Assembly (NCBI GenBank): GCA_021286885.1
Contig: JAJTBM010000095.1
Span: forward strand, 1-9,139
DNA from: Rhodocyclales bacterium
GTDB taxonomy: Bacteria; Pseudomonadota; Gammaproteobacteria; Burkholderiales; Rhodocyclaceae
Reading direction: 5' to 3'
Length of the DNA stretch: 9,139 nt
Under the pieces are notes generated by a model. The model saw only the letters and a program-made list of their open reading frames with translations. It was not told the origin of the DNA and searched no databases. Both the position numbers and the translations under genes were made by a program. Below, piece after piece: positions 7,195-9,139 of the stretch; position 1 is the stretch's first letter, and each line of letters starts with the position of its first letter.

Positions 7195-7740
7195 TCAGTC
7201 GTAATGCAGCAGTCCGTCCGTCAGGCGCGGCGGATGGCCGGCCAGCAGGTCGGAGATGAATTTCCGGAGGGCCTCCCCCGAGGGCGGGCAGCCGGGCAGG
7301 CTGTAATCCACCTGCACCACCTCGTGCAGGGGGCGCACCTGATCCAGCAACAGGGGCAGCTCCGGGTCGTTGGGGATCTGGCCGTGCACCAGCCCCGGGC
7401 GAAACTGATAAACCTCCCGCAGGCAGTCGCCCAGGCGCCGGGTGTTGCGCTGGGCGGGCAGGCCGCCGTTGATGGCGCAGGCGCCCACCGCCACCAGAAT
7501 GCGGCAGCGCACGCGGAATTCCTGGAGCAGATGCACGTTTTCGGCATTGCACAGCCCGCCCTCGATCAGCCCGATGTCGCAAGGCGCCAGGGTCTTGATG
7601 TCGGTGAGGGGGCTGCGATCCAGTTCCACCTGATCGAGCAGTTCAAAAAGCTGTTCGTCCATGTCGAGCAGCGACATGTGGCAGCCAAAGCAGCCGCCCA
7701 GCGATACGGTGGCGATGCGGGGTTTGGGGCGCAGGCTCAT
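7195..7740 (-). CDS. hoxY: HoxY, [NiFe] hydrogenase small subunit, NAD-linked type
   Basis: A 181-residue small subunit that passes electrons between the HoxH active site and the HoxU/HoxF diaphorase. It is the short form typical of group 3 enzymes, with no Tat signal and only the proximal [4Fe-4S] cluster. Probable ligands are C17 and C20 in GGCFGCHMSLLD, C88 in VGACAINGG and C151 in LPGCPPSGE; C64 in EGGLCN lies nearby. The longer open frame running upstream in the same phase is a shadow of hoxU. The ATG at 7740-7738 is favoured because it overlaps the hoxU stop as ATGA and has a GAGGAGG ribosome site (7748-7754) at 7 bases spacing. The start MSLRPKPRIATVSLGGCFGC also fits the family. Confidence 0.96.
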   Translation of the reverse strand: MSLRPKPRIATVSLGGCFGCHMSLLDMDEQLFELLDQVELDRSPLTDIKTLAPCDIGLIEGGLCNAENVHLLQEFRVRCRILVAVGACAINGGLPAQRNTRRLGDCLREVYQFRPGLVHGQIPNDPELPLLLDQVRPLHEVVQVDYSLPGCPPSGEALRKFISDLLAGHPPRLTDGLLHYD

Positions 7741-8477
7741 GGGGTGTCCTCCTCGCCGGGGATGGGGGCGCGGATCGTCGCCCGGTCGTAGGGGCGCTCG
7801 CCGATGGGTACCGCAAAGCCCCGCCCCTTGGGCAGGATGGCCCCCACCGGGCAGATCCGGGCAGCCAGATCGGTGGCGGCGATGGGCGTGTCGGCCAGTT
7901 GGCCGGAGGGTGCATTCACCACCAGCCGCTTGTGGATGCCGCGTCCTTCCACACCAAACACATCGGTGTGATCCACCTCCCGGGAGGCGCGCACGCACAG
8001 TTCGCACAGCACGCAGCGGGTGAGATCCAGCACCAGCTCCGGGTGGGATGCATCCACCGGGCGCTGGGGGTGAAAGTGGGGAAAGCGCGGCCCCAGCATC
8101 TCGAACTCATAGCCCAGGGCCTGGAGCTTACAGTGGCCGCTTTTCTCACAGCCGGGGCAAAAGTGCTCGCCCGACACAAACAGCATCTGGAGCAGGCCGC
8201 GCCGCATGTCGTTGATTTCGGGGGTGCTGCTTTCCACCTCCCAGCCTTCCCGGGCCTGGGTGGCGCAGGCCGAAACGTGGCGCCCTGCTGCCTTCACGAC
8301 GCACAGCTTGCAGCTGCCGTGGGGTGCAAAGCGCGGGTCCCAGCACAGGCTGGGGATGTAGAGCCCGGCGGCGCGGGCGGCCTGGAGGATGGTTTGCCCT
8401 TCGGTAAAAGGCACCGGGCGACCATCGAGCAGAAACTGGTGCTCGGTGGGCGGGCGTGGATCGAAGGGGGCGGTCAT
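7737..8477 (-). CDS. hoxU: HoxU, iron-sulfur diaphorase subunit of the NAD-linked hydrogenase (NuoG-like)
   Basis: A 246-residue electron-transfer subunit related to the N-terminal part of complex I NuoG. It links HoxF to HoxY. Three cluster sites are visible in order. A plant-type [2Fe-2S] site has C45, C56, C59 and C71. A His-Cys3 [4Fe-4S] site has H105, C107, C110 and C116 in HFCPGCEKSGHC. A further [4Fe-4S] site has C155, C158 and C161 in RCVLCELC, with C209 in RICPVGA. Length is close to that of known HoxU proteins (about 235-240). The ATG at 8477-8475 overlaps the hoxF stop as ATGA and has GAGGAGG (8485-8491) 7 bases upstream. Its own stop overlaps the hoxY start in the same way, so it is translationally coupled on both sides. 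Confidence 0.96.
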   Translation of the reverse strand: MTAPFDPRPPTEHQFLLDGRPVPFTEGQTILQAARAAGLYIPSLCWDPRFAPHGSCKLCVVKAAGRHVSACATQAREGWEVESSTPEINDMRRGLLQMLFVSGEHFCPGCEKSGHCKLQALGYEFEMLGPRFPHFHPQRPVDASHPELVLDLTRCVLCELCVRASREVDHTDVFGVEGRGIHKRLVVNAPSGQLADTPIAATDLAARICPVGAILPKGRGFAVPIGERPYDRATIRAPIPGEEDTP

Positions 8478-9139
8478 GGCTGGGCCTCCTCGGGGGATGG
8501 GGGCAGGTGGGCGGCGGCATCCTGGCGGCCGGTGAGCTGGCGCGCTTCGGCCAGGGCGCCGTCCAGGTCGAAGGCCGGCTCAAAGTGGGGGTGGCGCAGG
8601 CGCTGGGTATACGCCGGGCGGAATTTTTGCAGGGTATCCATCACCGGATTGGGGGCGCTGCTCCCCAGCCCGCAATGGCTGGCCTGGCGCAGCAGCCGGT
8701 TGAGCCATTCCATTTCCACCAGATCCACCGGGGCCCCGTGGCCAGCGGCCAGCTTGTCCATGCCCTGGCGCAGCAGCGCGCAGCCTACCCGGCACGGGGT
8801 GCAGAAGCCGCAGCTCTCGTGGGCAAAGAAATGGACGAAGTTGCGCGCCACTTCAAACATGTCCCGGCTCGCGTCAAACACCATGAAGGCGCCCGCCGTG
8901 GGCAGGTCTTCGTAGGCGATCCGGCGCCCGAACTCGTAGGCGGCCAGCGTGGTGCCCGAGGCGCCGCCCACTTGCACCGCCTGGGTGTCGCTCGCACCGC
9001 AGTCTTCCAGCACCCGCTCCACGCGCACCCCGAAGGGGTATTCGTAGATGCCCGGGGCAGCGCAGTCCCCCGACACCGAGAGCAGCTTGGTACCGGTGGA
9101 GCTTTGGGTGCCCGTGGCGGCAAAGGCCGCGCCCCCGTG
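8474..9139 (-). CDS. hoxF: HoxF, NADH-binding diaphorase subunit (C-terminal part only, cut by window edge)
   Basis: The last 221 codons of the NAD(H)- and FMN-binding subunit that exchanges electrons with NAD in the bidirectional hydrogenase; it is related to NuoF with a NuoE-like front half. The frame is open to the right edge. The stretch from about residue 28 (PGIYEYPFGV) through GGASGTT is consistent with the SLBB-like domain. The terminal [4Fe-4S] domain has C110, C113 and C116 in ESCGFCTPCRVG and C156 in HCGLG. The glycine-rich FMN and NADH loops lie beyond the edge. Full family members have about 600 residues, so roughly a third is present. The tail after residue 185 contains GRQDAAAHLPPSPEEAQP and overlaps the hoxU start. 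The HoxF versus NuoF choice rests on the adjacent hoxUYH genes. Confidence 0.95.
   Translation of the reverse strand, partial: HGGAAFAATGTQSSTGTKLLSVSGDCAAPGIYEYPFGVRVERVLEDCGASDTQAVQVGGASGTTLAAYEFGRRIAYEDLPTAGAFMVFDASRDMFEVARNFVHFFAHESCGFCTPCRVGCALLRQGMDKLAAGHGAPVDLVEMEWLNRLLRQASHCGLGSSAPNPVMDTLQKFRPAYTQRLRHPHFEPAFDLDGALAEARQLTGRQDAAAHLPPSPEEAQP

Noticed and set aside
7195..8007. A longer 270-codon version of hoxY
   Set aside because: Its first 89 residues are out-of-frame hoxU sequence. The ATG at 7740 has a proper ribosome site, an ATGA overlap and the family N-terminus.
5761..9000. Several long plus-strand frames opposite the hox genes (5761-6504, 6790-7791, 7899-8915)
   Set aside because: They are by-products of high GC content opposite well-supported hox genes and show no domain signature.

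Overview
The window reads as chromosomal DNA of a high-G+C betaproteobacterium, most like the Rhodocyclales. This is inferred from protein style, the uvrA / MFS / ssb gene order and the hydrogenase type; no database search was possible. It holds nine protein genes. Two are cut by the window edges: uvrA on the left and hoxF on the right. No RNA gene, insertion sequence, CRISPR array or tRNA was recognised, and no gene-free stretch exceeds about 165 bases.

Left part (1-4220): a DNA-maintenance region. uvrA (minus strand, lacking its C-terminal end) is divergent from a YajR-type MFS transporter gene, which is followed on the plus strand by ssb. In E. coli uvrA and ssb are directly divergent; here a transporter lies between them. 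The 66-bp uvrA/MFS spacer carries only a degraded LexA-like half-site.

Middle (4221-5113): a response regulator with an unusual domain order, an N-terminal excisionase/MerR-type helix-turn-helix followed by a C-terminal receiver domain. A perfect 8-bp inverted repeat ends directly at its start codon, and a 30-bp perfect palindrome plus T-tract terminates it. An AT-rich patch follows and runs into the 3' end of the next gene.

Right part (5114-9139, all minus strand): the distal part of a hox operon, read in the order hoxF (C-terminal part only) - hoxU - hoxY - hoxH - hoxW. HoxF and HoxU form the NADH-oxidising, iron-sulfur diaphorase side. HoxY and HoxH form the [NiFe] hydrogenase. HoxW is the endopeptidase that removes the HoxH C-terminal peptide. 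Together they make a cytoplasmic NAD(H)-linked bidirectional (group 3d) hydrogenase. Junctions F-U, U-Y and H-W are ATGA overlaps; Y-H is a 33-bp gap with a strong ribosome binding site. The operon promoter and the start of hoxF lie beyond the right edge.

Nothing here is clearly an undescribed system. The most noteworthy points are the HTH-receiver regulator with its start-site inverted repeat, and the AT-rich seam at the end of the hox operon.
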